A stretch of 64,000 bases of DNA from Enterobacter cancerogenus (GCA_000773965.1 JRUP01000034.1:1-64000); one strand, 5' to 3'. Positions 50,829 through 61,256 are shown, counted from the stretch's first letter. Made by a program: numbers and translations. The notes: generated by a model from the letters alone, not told the origin.

Positions 50829-51623
50829 TCAGTAAACAAAACTGACGGGCGCACCGCCCTGTGGATGAGGCAAGATGCCCATCGGAATACCGTAAATATT
50901 GCCCAGCACATCGGCCTGCATGATCACCTCCGGTCCCCCTTCCGCGATCATTTCGCCGCCGCGCAGCGCCACCAGGCGATCGCAATAGCGCGCCGCCATG
51001 TTGATGTCGTGCAGTACCGCAATCACCGTCAAGCCACGTTCGCGGCTGAGACGTTGAATCAGAGCCAGCACATCCACCTGATGCGCAATATCCAGTGCGG
51101 AAGTGGGTTCATCCAGCAGCAGGCAACGGCTGTTCTGCGCCACCAGCATCGCTAACCACGCACGCTGACGTTCGCCGCCTGACAGGCTGTCCACCAGACG
51201 TCCGGCGAACGGTTTCAGGCCCACCAGCGTAATCGCTTCCTCCACCCTGTCGCGATCTTCCTGGCCGTAGCGCCCGAGCGCCCCGTGCCACGGATAACGA
51301 CCAATCGCCACCAGCTCACGCACCGTCATCCCTTCTGCCGCCGGTAACTGCTGCGGCAAATAGGCCACCTGGCGCGCAAAATCTTTGCTGCCCCAGTTCT
51401 CCACCGCATCGCTATTTAACAGCACCCGGCCTTCACTCGCCGCATGGTGCCGACCCAGCATTTTCAGCAAGGTGGATTTGCCAGAGCCGTTATGACCGAT
51501 CAGCGCCGTGACTTTACCCGGCGCGAAGGTGAGTGAAAGTGGCTGCAGCAACGTGCGCCCAGGCACGCGAAAGCTGACATTATCCAGCGTGAAGGTGGTT
51601 TCTTCGTGATGCGGATGCTGCAT
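50829..51623 (-). CDS. fhuC: Fe(3+)-hydroxamate ABC transporter ATPase FhuC
   Basis: A 264-residue ATPase energising FhuB. Walker A GHNGSGKST is near 43-51, signature LSGGERQR near 145-152 and Walker B LLLDEPTSALD near 166-176. Full family length. It follows fhuA by 95 bp with a terminator-like hairpin between, so expression relative to the receptor may be reduced. Confidence 0.96.
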   Translation of the reverse strand: MQHPHHEETTFTLDNVSFRVPGRTLLQPLSLTFAPGKVTALIGHNGSGKSTLLKMLGRHHAASEGRVLLNSDAVENWGSKDFARQVAYLPQQLPAAEGMTVRELVAIGRYPWHGALGRYGQEDRDRVEEAITLVGLKPFAGRLVDSLSGGERQRAWLAMLVAQNSRCLLLDEPTSALDIAHQVDVLALIQRLSRERGLTVIAVLHDINMAARYCDRLVALRGGEMIAEGGPEVIMQADVLGNIYGIPMGILPHPQGGAPVSFVY

Positions 51624-51663
51624 GGTGATCCCTGATTAATAAGCACAAAACAGATCTGATTTT

Positions 51664-51686
51664 GAAGAAAGCGGCCCTGAGGCCGC
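51664..51686 (-). terminator. Attenuator-like terminator between fhuA and fhuC
   Basis: Stem GCGGCC / GGCCGC (51671-51676, 51681-51686), loop CTGA, followed on the minus strand by TTTCTTC. Confidence 0.7.
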
Positions 51687-51718
51687 CCCTAATCACAACA
51701 TTGTTCGCCCTGACAGAA

Positions 51719-53929
51719 TCAGAAGCGGAAGGTGGCGGTACCAACGATTTGACGTTCAGCGCCCCAGTAGCAAGCGTAATCACGGTAGCAGCTGGCAACG
51801 TATTCACGATCGAACAGGTTGTTGATATTAACACCCACAGAAGAGCCCGGCAGACCGAAACGGCCGAGATCATATTTCAGCGCTGCGTCGACGGTGGTGT
51901 AACCCGCTACGTCGAAGTTTTGGTTGATGTTGTCGCCTGTTGAATACAAACCTTTGCTCTCGCCGATATAGCGCACACCCGCTCCCAGCGTAACGCCGGA
52001 CAATGCGGTCTCGTGGAAGGTGTAATCGCCCCACAATGTGGCCATATGCTTAGGTACTTGCACCGGCGTTCTGCCTTTCAGCGTTGTATCTTCGGTGTAT
52101 TCCGCATCGGTATAGGTGTAAGACGCCGTCATGTTGATGTTGGCGTTCAGTGCTGCCTTGGCTTCCAATTCAACACCACGTGAACGGATTTCACCGCTCT
52201 GAATGCTGGCAAATGGATGGTTTACCGTATCAGGATCTGCGGTCAGGTTTTTGGTTTTGGTCAATTGATAAACGGCAGCCGTCACCACAATTGGACGATC
52301 TTTCGGTACGTACTTCACGCCCGCTTCATACTGTTTGGCGCGCGAAGGATCGAAAGCCTGCCCTTCAAACGTTGAACCTGAGTTTGGAATAAAGGCTTCG
52401 CTGTAACTGAAATAAGGTGCGATGCCGTTATCGAACACATAGTTCAGGCCGCCACGCCAGGTAAAGGCTTGATCGTTTTGACGATCCAGTGAACTGGCGA
52501 CACGGTCATATACCGAGGTCATCGCGTAGTCGTAGCGACCCCCTAAGGTCAGCACCCAGCGATTCCACTCCATTTGGTCCTGCGCATACAGGCCAGTCTG
52601 ACGCTGTTTATTCAGGTGCTGATAAGGAGAGGCAAACGGCGTCACCAAATCGTTGCCGTATTGCGGGTTGGTGGCACTCAAATTGCTGGCTGAGCCAAAC
52701 TGCGCATTAATATCATTACGCATCTGCTGATAATCCACACCCATCAGCAAGGTGTGATCCAGTGCACCCGTCGCGAATTTCGCCTGCGCTTGGGTATCTA
52801 CGGCGAACTCATTCAACTTCTCATCTGAAACTGCAGAACCACGGGTAATTTCATTGGTCGCCGCGCTAAAGCCATTACCGTAAATACTGCGATATCCGGT
52901 ACGCATATCCGCATAACGCAGATTCTGGCGCACCGTCCAGGTATCGTTGAAGCTGTGCTCGAAGTTGTAGCCCACCATTTTGGTGTTACGCGAAATCTTA
53001 TTGCTGTCTTCGCCTTCATCAAAGTTGGTTGGCAGTTTGTAGCTGCTACCGTCCGGGCGGGTAATGCCTACCACGGTGCCCTGACGCGGCAACCAGCCGT
53101 AATAACCGGTTTCTGGCTCGTTCTGGAAGTAGGTCAGCAGATCAAAGCGGGTATTGGCATCCGGACGCCAGCTGAACGAAGGCGCGATGGTATAACGCTT
53201 CTCTTTGTTCATATCTTGCTGCGCGTCTGCACTGCGAGCCAGACCCGTCAGGCGATAGCTATATACACCGTCATCATCCAGCGATCCGCCGAAATCGAAG
53301 CCGGTAGAGAACAGGTTATCGGTGCCCATTTGGAACTGCACTTCACGCAGTGTTTCCTGCGTCGGGCGCTTGCTCACCAGCGACACCACGCCGCCTGGGT
53401 TGCTTTTGCCGTACAGCACGGAAACCGGGCCACGCAGCAGTTCCGCACGCTCAAGGAAGTAAGGATCAATGGCGAACTCGGAGTAGTTATCCCCCTGCAG
53501 CTTCAGGCCATCAAGATATTGGTTAGTGTTGGTTTCGCTAAAGCCACGAATCGACAGCGCATCGATCACGCTTGAGCTGCCGCGGTTACCCGTCAGCACG
53601 CCAGCCGTGTAGTTAAACGCACCTTTTACGCTGGTGACAGCGTGCATCGCCATCTCTTCCTGCGTCACCACCGAAACCGACTGTGGGTTTTTCTCAATCG
53701 GCGTATCGGTTTTGGTGCCGGTAGCACTGTGTTTCGCGGCAATGGTAGGAGCCGGACCCCATGCGCTTTCCTGCGCGACGGTGTTGCCGCCATTGGCGGT
53801 CACCACCACGGTATCTTCTGCCAGCGCCTGTGCGCTCAGCGTACCCAGTGCTAAAGAAATCATTAAAGCGAGCGGACGACGGGAGGTCGCAGCACGCGCA
53901 GAACAAGGATTAGAATTTCGCGCATTCAT
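51719..53929 (-). CDS. fhuA: TonB-dependent ferrichrome receptor FhuA
   Basis: A 736-residue outer-membrane receptor. The ATG at 53929 gives a signal peptide ending ALA after residue 37, then TonB box DTVVVTA (39-45). The plug domain (about 50-195) contains NPQSVSVVTQEEM and RGPVSVLYGKSNPGG; a 22-strand barrel ends in TFRF. Cys714 and Cys720 match the E. coli C-terminal pair. The central loop between QNLRYADMRTGYRS and VSDEKL is shorter than in E. coli FhuA and lacks its two cysteines. Assignment as fhuA is also supported by fhuCDB downstream. Confidence 0.94.
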   Translation of the reverse strand: MNARNSNPCSARAATSRRPLALMISLALGTLSAQALAEDTVVVTANGGNTVAQESAWGPAPTIAAKHSATGTKTDTPIEKNPQSVSVVTQEEMAMHAVTSVKGAFNYTAGVLTGNRGSSSVIDALSIRGFSETNTNQYLDGLKLQGDNYSEFAIDPYFLERAELLRGPVSVLYGKSNPGGVVSLVSKRPTQETLREVQFQMGTDNLFSTGFDFGGSLDDDGVYSYRLTGLARSADAQQDMNKEKRYTIAPSFSWRPDANTRFDLLTYFQNEPETGYYGWLPRQGTVVGITRPDGSSYKLPTNFDEGEDSNKISRNTKMVGYNFEHSFNDTWTVRQNLRYADMRTGYRSIYGNGFSAATNEITRGSAVSDEKLNEFAVDTQAQAKFATGALDHTLLMGVDYQQMRNDINAQFGSASNLSATNPQYGNDLVTPFASPYQHLNKQRQTGLYAQDQMEWNRWVLTLGGRYDYAMTSVYDRVASSLDRQNDQAFTWRGGLNYVFDNGIAPYFSYSEAFIPNSGSTFEGQAFDPSRAKQYEAGVKYVPKDRPIVVTAAVYQLTKTKNLTADPDTVNHPFASIQSGEIRSRGVELEAKAALNANINMTASYTYTDAEYTEDTTLKGRTPVQVPKHMATLWGDYTFHETALSGVTLGAGVRYIGESKGLYSTGDNINQNFDVAGYTTVDAALKYDLGRFGLPGSSVGVNINNLFDREYVASCYRDYACYWGAERQIVGTATFRF

Positions 53930-53973
53930 AAAAAAGGATCTCTCGAAAAGGAAACGATGCAGGCGAATGAAAA

Positions 53974-53988
53974 CGAGAATGATTATTA
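53974..53988 (-). promoter_or_regulatory. Fur box upstream of fhuA
   Basis: The minus strand reads TAATAATCATTCTCG, matching 12 of the 14 specified positions of the 7-1-7 Fur consensus TGATAATNATTATCA. It is 45 bp before the fhuA ATG, so iron-loaded Fur should repress fhuACDB. Confidence 0.82.
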
Positions 53989-54102
53989 GACGCACGGATT
54001 TTAGGCGAAGTTTGGCGAGATCCGCAAGATGTAATGCCTGATGGCGGTGCGTTTGCGACCAGATCGTGCATGTCCATGATCGCGATTAATAAATCACAGG
54101 CA

Positions 54103-54125
54103 TGAAAAAGGGCGCCGTAGCGCCC
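54103..54125 (-). terminator. Intrinsic terminator of mrcB
   Basis: Stem GGGCGC / GCGCCC (54110-54115, 54120-54125) with a CGTA loop, then T5 on the minus strand. Confidence 0.88.
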
Positions 54126-54143
54126 TCTGTTTTCTGCAGCTAA

Positions 54144-56690
54144 CTATTTGCTGCCAAACATATCCTTAATCCAGCCCGCCACGCCGTCAGCATCTTTCTG
54201 ATCACCCTGTTGCTGCTGAGGTGACTGCTGCTGCGGTTGCGACTCTTGCTGCTGTTGGATCTGCTGTTGTTGCTGGATCTGTTGCTGCTGTTGCTGGCAC
54301 AGCGCGTTAGGATCCAACGTCCACACCGGCAGCGAACGCCAGGTGCTGCTGCCAGAACCACACACGAAGTTACCCGCAGAGTCGACGTTCATCTGCGTGA
54401 TATCTTCTGGCGGTGTCAGCACCAGCGGCATCGGCGCCTGGTTGTCGAGATAACGGCGATAAATCTGCATCGCACCGCTCGCACCGTAAAGCTTCGACGT
54501 CTGGTTGTTGTCGCGGCCAACCCAAGTGATCGCCACCTCTTTGCCATCAATACCCGCAAACCAGCTATCGATCAGATCATTGGTGGTACCGGTTTTACCC
54601 GCCAGATGAGCATTCGGGTAACGCGCGCCCAGCGCACGGGCGGTGCCGTGATCGGCAACTTGCTGCATGGTGTACAAGGTCATATAAGCAGCCTGCGCCG
54701 GCTCAACGCGTTGCGCCTGCGGGAAGCTCTGGTACAACACCGTGCCATCTTCAGCTATTACCGAACGCACCGCCGACAGGTCGGCGCGGTTACCGCCGCT
54801 GGCGATCGACTGGAACGCCTGTGCCGCTTCGATCGGCGTCAGGTTAAGTGCTCCCAGTAACATCGCTGGCACCGGATTCAGCTGATCTTTCGGCACGCCC
54901 AGCTTCGTCCAGGTATCCACCACCGAAGGCAGACCCAATGTCATCCCCAGGTTTACGGTAGGCACGTTCATCGAGTTGGTTAAGGCATCCACCAGCATCA
55001 CTTTGCCGCTGAAACGTTTGTCGTCGTTCATCGGTTTCCAGATGGAGCCGTTCGGCTGTTTCAGCGCAATCGGCTCATCCGCCAGCCAGGTGTTCAGACG
55101 ATAGGTATTCGGTTGGCTCAATGCGGTGAGATAGGTCGCCGGTTTAGCCAGTGAGCCAATAGAACGACGCGCCTGCAGCGCACGGTTATAGCCCGCGAAC
55201 TGCGGATCGGCACCGCCCACCATGGCACGCACTTCACCACTGAAGCGATCCACCACCACCATCGCGGTTTCCAGATCCTTCAAGCCACGCTGTTTTTTCA
55301 GCGCCGGGATGCCATCTTCGACCGCTTTTTCCGCCGCATCCTGAGAGATAGGATCGAGCGTGGTGAAAATCTTCACGCCAGACAGATCTTTAATCTTGTC
55401 GCCCAGTTTGGCCTGCAATTCGTTACGTACCATCTGCATAAAGGCAGGCTGCGGCGTGATCACGCCCCCTTTCGGCTGCACACCCAGCGGACGCGCCGAG
55501 AGCATATCGTACAGCTCCTGATCGATGACGTTCTGCTGTTGCAGCAAACGCAGCACCAGGTTGCGGCGCTCGAGGGCCAGTTTCGGGTTGCGCCACGGGT
55601 TATACAGTGACGCCCCTTTCACCATGCCGACCAGCATCGCCTGCTGGTCGAGGCTCAGCTCATCGACGGGACGACCGAAGTAATACAAACTCGCCAGCGG
55701 GAAGCCACGGATCTGATCGTTGCCAGCCTGGCCGAGGTACACCTCGTTAAGATACAGTTCAAGGATACGATCTTTGCTATAGCGCGCATCCATGATCACC
55801 GCCATGTAAGCTTCACGTGCTTTACGCCACAGTGAACGCTCGTTGGTCAGGAACAGGTTTTTCACCAACTGCTGGGTCAAGGTACTGCCGCCCTGCACCG
55901 CTTTACCGGCGGTAATATTGGCGAGGAACGCACGACCAATCGAGTACGGGCTAATGCCGTCGTGTTCGTAGAAATGGCGGTCTTCGGTCGCGATCAGCGT
56001 GCTGACCAGCAGATCCGGGAAGCCCGCGCGCGGCACGAACAGCCGCTGCTCACCGTTCGGCGATTGCAGCATCGTAATCAAGCGCGGGTCGAGGCGGAAG
56101 AAGCCAAAATCACGCCCGGTATCGAGGTTTTTAATCTCGCTCAGTTCGTTGTTGCTGAACGTCAGACGGGCGTTGATCTGCCCCTCTTTGCTGTCCGGGA
56201 AATCAAACGGGCGACGCAGCAGATCGATGGTATTGCCTTTAACACTGAACTCACCAGGACGGGTGATGCGCGACACTTCGCGATACTGCGTGCCTTCCAG
56301 CAGCGCAATCATCTCTTTTTTGTCGTACGACATCCCCGGCTCAAGGCTCACCATGCGGCCGTAAACAGCAGCAGGCAACTGCCACACTTTACCGTCGATG
56401 CGGCTGCGGATTTCAGAGTCGAGATAGATGCCCCAGGCCACCATCACGACCACAAAGACCAGGAAAAGCTTAATTAACCAGCCTAACCAACGACGTTTGC
56501 CGCGCGGCGGACGTTTTCCTTTCCCTTTACCTTTTGGTGGCACCGGTGTGCTCTCCTCATCATCTTCGTCAAAATCGTCCTGATCGATATCATCATCAAG
56601 CTCCCTGCGGCGACCCCGGCGCGCAGTGCTGCGCGGCGGCTTTGGCGCTTTTCCTTTACGCCCAATAGGTTCGCGATCGTTCCCAGACAT
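54144..56690 (-). CDS. mrcB: Penicillin-binding protein 1b (bifunctional)
   Basis: An 848-residue class A PBP that polymerises and crosslinks peptidoglycan. The cytoplasmic N terminus (1-70) is Lys/Arg-rich with an acidic patch (31-46); one membrane segment spans 71-90, and a UB2H domain follows (about 110-200). The GT51 glycosyltransferase has Glu236 in [11 protein letters not shown]; the transpeptidase has S513-x-x-K516 (SLAKP) and KTGTT. The C terminus has a glutamine-rich segment (about 797-832) and ends [14 protein letters not shown] as in E. coli. Confidence 0.97.
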   Translation of the reverse strand: MSGNDREPIGRKGKAPKPPRSTARRGRRRELDDDIDQDDFDEDDEESTPVPPKGKGKGKRPPRGKRRWLGWLIKLFLVFVVVMVAWGIYLDSEIRSRIDGKVWQLPAAVYGRMVSLEPGMSYDKKEMIALLEGTQYREVSRITRPGEFSVKGNTIDLLRRPFDFPDSKEGQINARLTFSNNELSEIKNLDTGRDFGFFRLDPRLITMLQSPNGEQRLFVPRAGFPDLLVSTLIATEDRHFYEHDGISPYSIGRAFLANITAGKAVQGGSTLTQQLVKNLFLTNERSLWRKAREAYMAVIMDARYSKDRILELYLNEVYLGQAGNDQIRGFPLASLYYFGRPVDELSLDQQAMLVGMVKGASLYNPWRNPKLALERRNLVLRLLQQQNVIDQELYDMLSARPLGVQPKGGVITPQPAFMQMVRNELQAKLGDKIKDLSGVKIFTTLDPISQDAAEKAVEDGIPALKKQRGLKDLETAMVVVDRFSGEVRAMVGGADPQFAGYNRALQARRSIGSLAKPATYLTALSQPNTYRLNTWLADEPIALKQPNGSIWKPMNDDKRFSGKVMLVDALTNSMNVPTVNLGMTLGLPSVVDTWTKLGVPKDQLNPVPAMLLGALNLTPIEAAQAFQSIASGGNRADLSAVRSVIAEDGTVLYQSFPQAQRVEPAQAAYMTLYTMQQVADHGTARALGARYPNAHLAGKTGTTNDLIDSWFAGIDGKEVAITWVGRDNNQTSKLYGASGAMQIYRRYLDNQAPMPLVLTPPEDITQMNVDSAGNFVCGSGSSTWRSLPVWTLDPNALCQQQQQQIQQQQQIQQQQESQPQQQSPQQQQGDQKDADGVAGWIKDMFGSK

Positions 56691-56788
56691 GCTTTTATTC
56701 TCCAGGCATAGCTACGGCTGCGGCCGTTACTCTAACTGCTTTCTCGTGCTGCGCATGGCAGAACCCTCTGAATTCGATCCACAGAGTG

Positions 56789-59221
56789 TCACGATGAAAA
56801 TTTCTTGGTGCGCCTTGTCGGTAAGGCGCTGGCCGGATCGTCGGGCCAGGGATGTTTGGGATAGCGTCCTTTCATCTCTTTTTGCACTTCTGGATACGCT
56901 CCCCGCCAGAACGCTGCAAGGTCACGGGTGATCTGCAACGGCCGGTGCGCGGGTGAGAGCAACTCCAGCACCAGCGGAATGCGGCCTTCGGCCACCGCGG
57001 GATTTTGCGCTTCCCCAAACATCTCCTGCATACGCACTGCCAACGCCGGAGGCTTTTCAGCATCGTAACGAATAGGCAGGCGACTTCCGGTCGGCACAGT
57101 GTAATGAGTTGGCAGCACAGTATCCAGCCGCTGACGTTGTGACCATGTCAGCAAATGTAATAATGCGCTGACAAGATTGACGCCCTGCAGACTTCTGAGA
57201 TCGCGCACGGATCCCATCTCGGGTAACAGCCAGCGTTCAAGCGAATCGAGCAAACTCTCATCATCCAGCGCTGGCCACGCCTCTTCCGGCAGCCAGGCCG
57301 CGGCACAATGCAAACGCAAGCGGAGCTGTTCGGCTTCGGGGGTCCAGCCGAGTACCGAGAGCCCTTTTTCGCGGATCCAGCGTAACATCGCCGGGTGTAA
57401 AATCTCCGGTTCCGGGCGCGCCTGCGGCTGTGCTTTTAGGACCAGCGCACCCACAAGCTCACGTTTCCAGGCACGCAGTGTGCCTTTCTCTTCATCCCAT
57501 TCCACATCAATGCGCTGCGTCACCAGTTCAGGGCATTGCTGGCGTAACTCGCCGATTTCCACCGGCAGCGCTAAGAGCATGCGCGCTTCGGCCGCGCTGG
57601 CACCTTGCAATAAGGTCGGCGCAATCAGCCATTCATAACGGCTCAAGCCATCCTGCTCATCCAGCATGGCGCCAATCCCATTGGCCAGCTGATAGCGCGC
57701 ACTCTCGCCGCGTCGCTGTGCCAGCCGATCGGCAAACCCCGCTGCCAGTAAAGAGGGGAACAGATCGGGATTGACGCTGCCGCCGCTGGCATTGAGTCGC
57801 TGCTGCCACTGACGGGCGCGGCGTTGCCAGTGAGGCTGAGGCCGGTTGAGTGCATCACGCAGATCTGCGCTACCGCTACGTGGCGGATCTTCCAGAATCG
57901 CCACCAGTAAGTCGGCACTGGCGATCGCATCCTTATCCTGTGCTGCGCACAAGATGGCCGTGAGGCGGGGATCGCTGCCCAGCGCCGCCATTTTCCGCCC
58001 ACGCGCATTGAGCTTCTCGCCTTCCAGCGCCCCCAAACGAGTCAGTAAATCATTTGCCGCGCGTAAGCTGCGCGCGGGTGGCACATCCAGCCAGCTAAGC
58101 TGTGACGCCTCCTGGCAACCCCACTGCAATAAATCGATTTGCAGTGAAGAGAGATCGCTGTTGAGGATTTCCGGCTCGCTCTGTGCCGCCGCGCGCATCG
58201 CTTGTTCCTGGGGCAGCAGATGCAAACAGATACCGGGTTCAAGACGACCCGCGCGACCTGCTCGCTGCGTCATTGACGCCTGACTGATACGCTGGGTTTG
58301 CAACCGTGTTACGCCGCTGCGCACATCAAACTGCGCTGAGCGTTCCAGCGCGCTATCCACCACCAGACGGATGCCTTCAATGGTCAGACTGGTTTCGGCG
58401 ATATTGGTCGCCAACACCACTTTGCGACGACCGTCGGGCGCAGGCAGAATCGCGCGACGCTGCGCATCCAGAGACAGCGCACCATATAAAGGAGAGAGAT
58501 CCACGTCATCGCCAACGCGGGATTCCAGTTCGCGCTTCACGCGTTCAATCTCCGCGACGCCCGGCAGGAACAGCAGCAGCGAACCCGTTTCGTCGCGCAG
58601 CAATTGCGCCACTTCTCGTGCCACCGCTTCGTCAAAACGCTGCTGCGGGTTGAGTGAGGCATAACGGCGTGTCACCGGAAAGCTGCGTCCTTCAGAAACA
58701 ATAAAAGGCGCAGCAGGCAGCAGCTGACGCAACCGATCGTTATCCAGCGTCGCGGACATCAGCAGAATTTTCAGGTCATCGCGCAGCCCTTGTTGCACAT
58801 CCAGCAGCAGCGCCAGCGCCAAATCAGCCTGTAGGCTGCGCTCATGGAACTCATCAAGGATCACCAGCGACACGCCTTCGAGCATCGGATCGCGCTGCAA
58901 CATGCGCGTCAGAATGCCTTCGGTCACCACTTCCAGTCGCGTATGGGGGCCGCAGCAGTTTTCACCGCGCATGCGATATCCCACGGTGCCACCGGGCTGT
59001 TCACCCAACTGATCCGCCAGGCGCTGCGCCACATTACGCGCCGCCAGACGACGCGGCTCAAGCATGATGATGCGGCCCGCTAGCGAGGCTTTTTGCAGCA
59101 ACTGCAACGGCAGCCAGGTGGATTTTCCTGCGCCCGTCGGCGCCGCCAGCAATATCTGCGGTGACTGCGCCAGGGCATCCAGCAAGGCAGGCAGCACCTC
59201 GCTTACCGGTAATTCGCTCAC
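56789..59221 (-). CDS. hrpB: ATP-dependent helicase HrpB
   Basis: An 810-residue DEAH-family helicase of unclear cellular role. Walker A APTGAGKS is at 27-34, the DEFHERS box follows at about 125, SAT near 160 and QRAGRAGR near 325; the C-terminal HrpB-specific domain ends GRYPKHPWPDDPA. The GTG at 59221 is preferred: GGGAG lies six bases upstream and the result, MSELPVSEVLPALL, aligns with E. coli. The frame is open to 59260. It diverges from thpR. Confidence 0.92.
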   Translation of the reverse strand: MSELPVSEVLPALLDALAQSPQILLAAPTGAGKSTWLPLQLLQKASLAGRIIMLEPRRLAARNVAQRLADQLGEQPGGTVGYRMRGENCCGPHTRLEVVTEGILTRMLQRDPMLEGVSLVILDEFHERSLQADLALALLLDVQQGLRDDLKILLMSATLDNDRLRQLLPAAPFIVSEGRSFPVTRRYASLNPQQRFDEAVAREVAQLLRDETGSLLLFLPGVAEIERVKRELESRVGDDVDLSPLYGALSLDAQRRAILPAPDGRRKVVLATNIAETSLTIEGIRLVVDSALERSAQFDVRSGVTRLQTQRISQASMTQRAGRAGRLEPGICLHLLPQEQAMRAAAQSEPEILNSDLSSLQIDLLQWGCQEASQLSWLDVPPARSLRAANDLLTRLGALEGEKLNARGRKMAALGSDPRLTAILCAAQDKDAIASADLLVAILEDPPRSGSADLRDALNRPQPHWQRRARQWQQRLNASGGSVNPDLFPSLLAAGFADRLAQRRGESARYQLANGIGAMLDEQDGLSRYEWLIAPTLLQGASAAEARMLLALPVEIGELRQQCPELVTQRIDVEWDEEKGTLRAWKRELVGALVLKAQPQARPEPEILHPAMLRWIREKGLSVLGWTPEAEQLRLRLHCAAAWLPEEAWPALDDESLLDSLERWLLPEMGSVRDLRSLQGVNLVSALLHLLTWSQRQRLDTVLPTHYTVPTGSRLPIRYDAEKPPALAVRMQEMFGEAQNPAVAEGRIPLVLELLSPAHRPLQITRDLAAFWRGAYPEVQKEMKGRYPKHPWPDDPASALPTRRTKKFSS

Positions 59222-59285
59222 ACTCAACTCCCACTCTGCCTGTGCTAATATGGCGCGCATTGTAGCACTCTACGGCACCGCCATC

Positions 59286-59825
59286 ATGACCACGCAACGT
59301 CAGTTTTTTGCCCTCGAACTGCCCGTCCCGCTCCAGCAACAGCTGGTACAGTGGCGTGCAGATCATTTCAGTGAGGAAGATGGCAAACCGGTGGAAGCCG
59401 CGAACTTGCACCTGACGCTGGCATTTCTTGGCGATGTCAGCAATGAAACCTCGCAAAAATTGCAGCAGCTCGCTTCACGTATCGCGCAACCGGGTTTTGC
59501 CCTCAACCTCGATGATGCCGGACACTGGCCGCGTCCCGGCGTCGTGTGGCTGGGCTGCCAGCGTGCGCCACGCGGTTTGCTGCAGCTAGCGAGTCTGCTG
59601 CGTGCTCAGGCAGCACGCCATGGTTGTGCGCAGATTGCCCAGCCTTTTCATCCACATATCACTTTGCTGCGCCACGCTACGCAAAAAGTCGCGCTGCCAG
59701 CGCGAGGATTTCACTGGCGTCATGATGTCAGTCACTTCGCGCTGTTTTCATCGACCTTTTCCCAGGGCCGTACGCGCTATCGTCGACTGGCGCGCTGGCC
59801 ACTGTTACCCACTTCAGGAGCCTGA
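59286..59825 (+). CDS. thpR: RNA 2',3'-cyclic phosphodiesterase ThpR (LigT)
   Basis: A 179-residue 2H-phosphoesterase family protein with 2'-5' RNA ligase and cyclic phosphodiesterase activity in relatives. The two HxTx motifs are HLTLAFLG (about 40-47) and HITLLRH (about 125-131). The ATG at 59286 is chosen; the longer frame from 59064 lies antisense to hrpB. The stop abuts the sfsA ATG, so the two are co-translated. Confidence 0.94.
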   Translation: MTTQRQFFALELPVPLQQQLVQWRADHFSEEDGKPVEAANLHLTLAFLGDVSNETSQKLQQLASRIAQPGFALNLDDAGHWPRPGVVWLGCQRAPRGLLQLASLLRAQAARHGCAQIAQPFHPHITLLRHATQKVALPARGFHWRHDVSHFALFSSTFSQGRTRYRRLARWPLLPTSGA

Positions 59826-60542
59826 ATGCAGTTTGATCCACCGCTAAAACCCGCTCGTCTCATCGTTCGCTATAAGCGCTTTCTTGCCGATGTCGTGACA
59901 CCGGAAGGCGAGACTTTGACGATCCACTGCGCCAATACCGGCGCGATGACCGGCTGCGCCACGCCGGGCGATACCGTGTGGTACTCCACCTCGGACAGCA
60001 TCACGCGCAAGTATCCGCACAGCTGGGAACTGACCGAGACACAACAAGGCCACTGGATCTGTGTGAACACCCTCAGAGCCAATCAACTGGTGCGTGAAGC
60101 CTTAACCCTTGACGCCATTCCAGAATTGTCCGCTTACAGCCACTGCCAACCTGAAGTGAAATACGGTACGGAAAAAAGCCGAATTGACTTCCTGCTGCAA
60201 GCGGAGGGCAGATCAAACTGCTATATTGAAGTCAAGTCCGTCACCCTTTTACAGCAGGGTAAAGGCTTTTTTCCGGATGCGGTGACGGCTCGAGGACAGA
60301 AGCATCTGCGCGAACTCAGTGCTATCGCGGCAGAGGGTCATCGAGCTGTTTTGTTGTTCGCCGTTCTGCATACGGGGATTGAGGACGTCTCCCCGGCGCG
60401 CCATATCGACGCACACTACGCAGAACTACTGGGACAGGCTCAACGCTGTGGAGTGGAAGTGTTGGCGTATCAGGCTCAGATTTCACCTGCTCAAATGTTA
60501 CTCACTCAGCCCGTCGCCGTGACGATTAACGCAGAGTTGTAA
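59826..60542 (+). CDS. sfsA: Sugar fermentation stimulation protein SfsA
   Basis: A 238-residue protein with an OB-like N-terminal part and a C-terminal nuclease-like fold. [14 protein letters not shown] (about 37-50) and [10 protein letters not shown] (about 119-128) are the family blocks; YIEVKSVTL resembles a PD-(D/E)xK core. In E. coli extra copies stimulate maltose genes; the biochemical role is not settled. It directly follows thpR and precedes dksA as in E. coli. Confidence 0.94.
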   Translation: MQFDPPLKPARLIVRYKRFLADVVTPEGETLTIHCANTGAMTGCATPGDTVWYSTSDSITRKYPHSWELTETQQGHWICVNTLRANQLVREALTLDAIPELSAYSHCQPEVKYGTEKSRIDFLLQAEGRSNCYIEVKSVTLLQQGKGFFPDAVTARGQKHLRELSAIAAEGHRAVLLFAVLHTGIEDVSPARHIDAHYAELLGQAQRCGVEVLAYQAQISPAQMLLTQPVAVTINAEL

Positions 60543-60612
60543 TATTTATAGCAATTTGCTGTGATAGGAATGTTCTGGGCGGTGCGCTAAATACGCTGTT
60601 CCTCACAGGCTT

Positions 60613-60648
60613 GTCAAGGTGCGAATATGAATAATTGCCAACCTTGAC
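60613..60648 (+). repeat. Inverted repeat in the dksA upstream region
   Basis: GTCAAGGT (60613-60620) and ACCTTGAC (60641-60648) form perfect 8-bp arms around a 20-base A/T-rich loop. The 258-bp sfsA-dksA gap holds no gene and presumably the dksA promoter. Confidence 0.65.
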
Positions 60649-60800
60649 TGCTTCTGCTATTTATAGCGGCCTGTTTTTTCCCTGATGGGAATCGATATAC
60701 CCCTTAATAATTCGCGTTGCAGGCAGTCGGTGGTCAATTTAGCCAATGCACATGCAACCTGAAGTATGACGGGAAGGGCGTGTTATCCAGGAGAAACAAC

Positions 60801-61256
60801 ATGCAAGAAGGGCAAAACCGTAAAACATCGTCCCTGAGTATCCTCGCCATCGCTGGTGTGGAGCCGTATCAGGTGAAACCGGGCGAAGAGTATATGAACG
60901 ACGCCCAACTGAGCCATTTCCGCAAGATTCTGGAAGCCTGGCGCAACCAACTTCGGGATGAAGTAGACCGCACTGTGTCGCATATGCAGGACGAAGCTGC
61001 GAACTTCCCGGATCCGGTAGACCGTGCCGCACAGGAAGAAGAGTTCAGCCTGGAATTACGTAACCGCGATCGTGAGCGTAAACTGATCAAAAAGATCGAA
61101 AAAACGCTGAAGAAAGTGGATGACGACGATTTCGGCTACTGTGATTCTTGTGGTGTAGAAATTGGTATTCGTCGCCTTGAAGCGCGTCCGACCGCCGATC
61201 TCTGCATCGACTGCAAAACGCTGGCTGAAATCCGCGAGAAGCAGATGGCAGGCTAA
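60801..61256 (+). CDS. dksA: RNA polymerase-binding transcription factor DksA
   Basis: A 151-residue secondary-channel factor that acts with ppGpp to repress rRNA promoters and activate amino-acid promoters. The coiled-coil tip holds Asp71 and Asp74 (NFPDPVD). The zinc finger uses Cys114, Cys117, Cys135 and Cys138 (CDSCG, CIDC). The ATG at 60801 follows CCAGGAGAAA. It would control the rrn P1 promoter at the left end of this window. Confidence 0.97.
   Translation: MQEGQNRKTSSLSILAIAGVEPYQVKPGEEYMNDAQLSHFRKILEAWRNQLRDEVDRTVSHMQDEAANFPDPVDRAAQEEEFSLELRNRDRERKLIKKIEKTLKKVDDDDFGYCDSCGVEIGIRRLEARPTADLCIDCKTLAEIREKQMAG

Noticed and set aside
48143-51943. Several plus-strand frames across fhuBCD
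   Set aside because: They oppose strongly conserved transport genes and show no domain structure.
59064-59285. Longer thpR starting inside hrpB
   Set aside because: The extension is antisense to the conserved helicase ATP-binding motifs and has no homology; the family start is at 59286.
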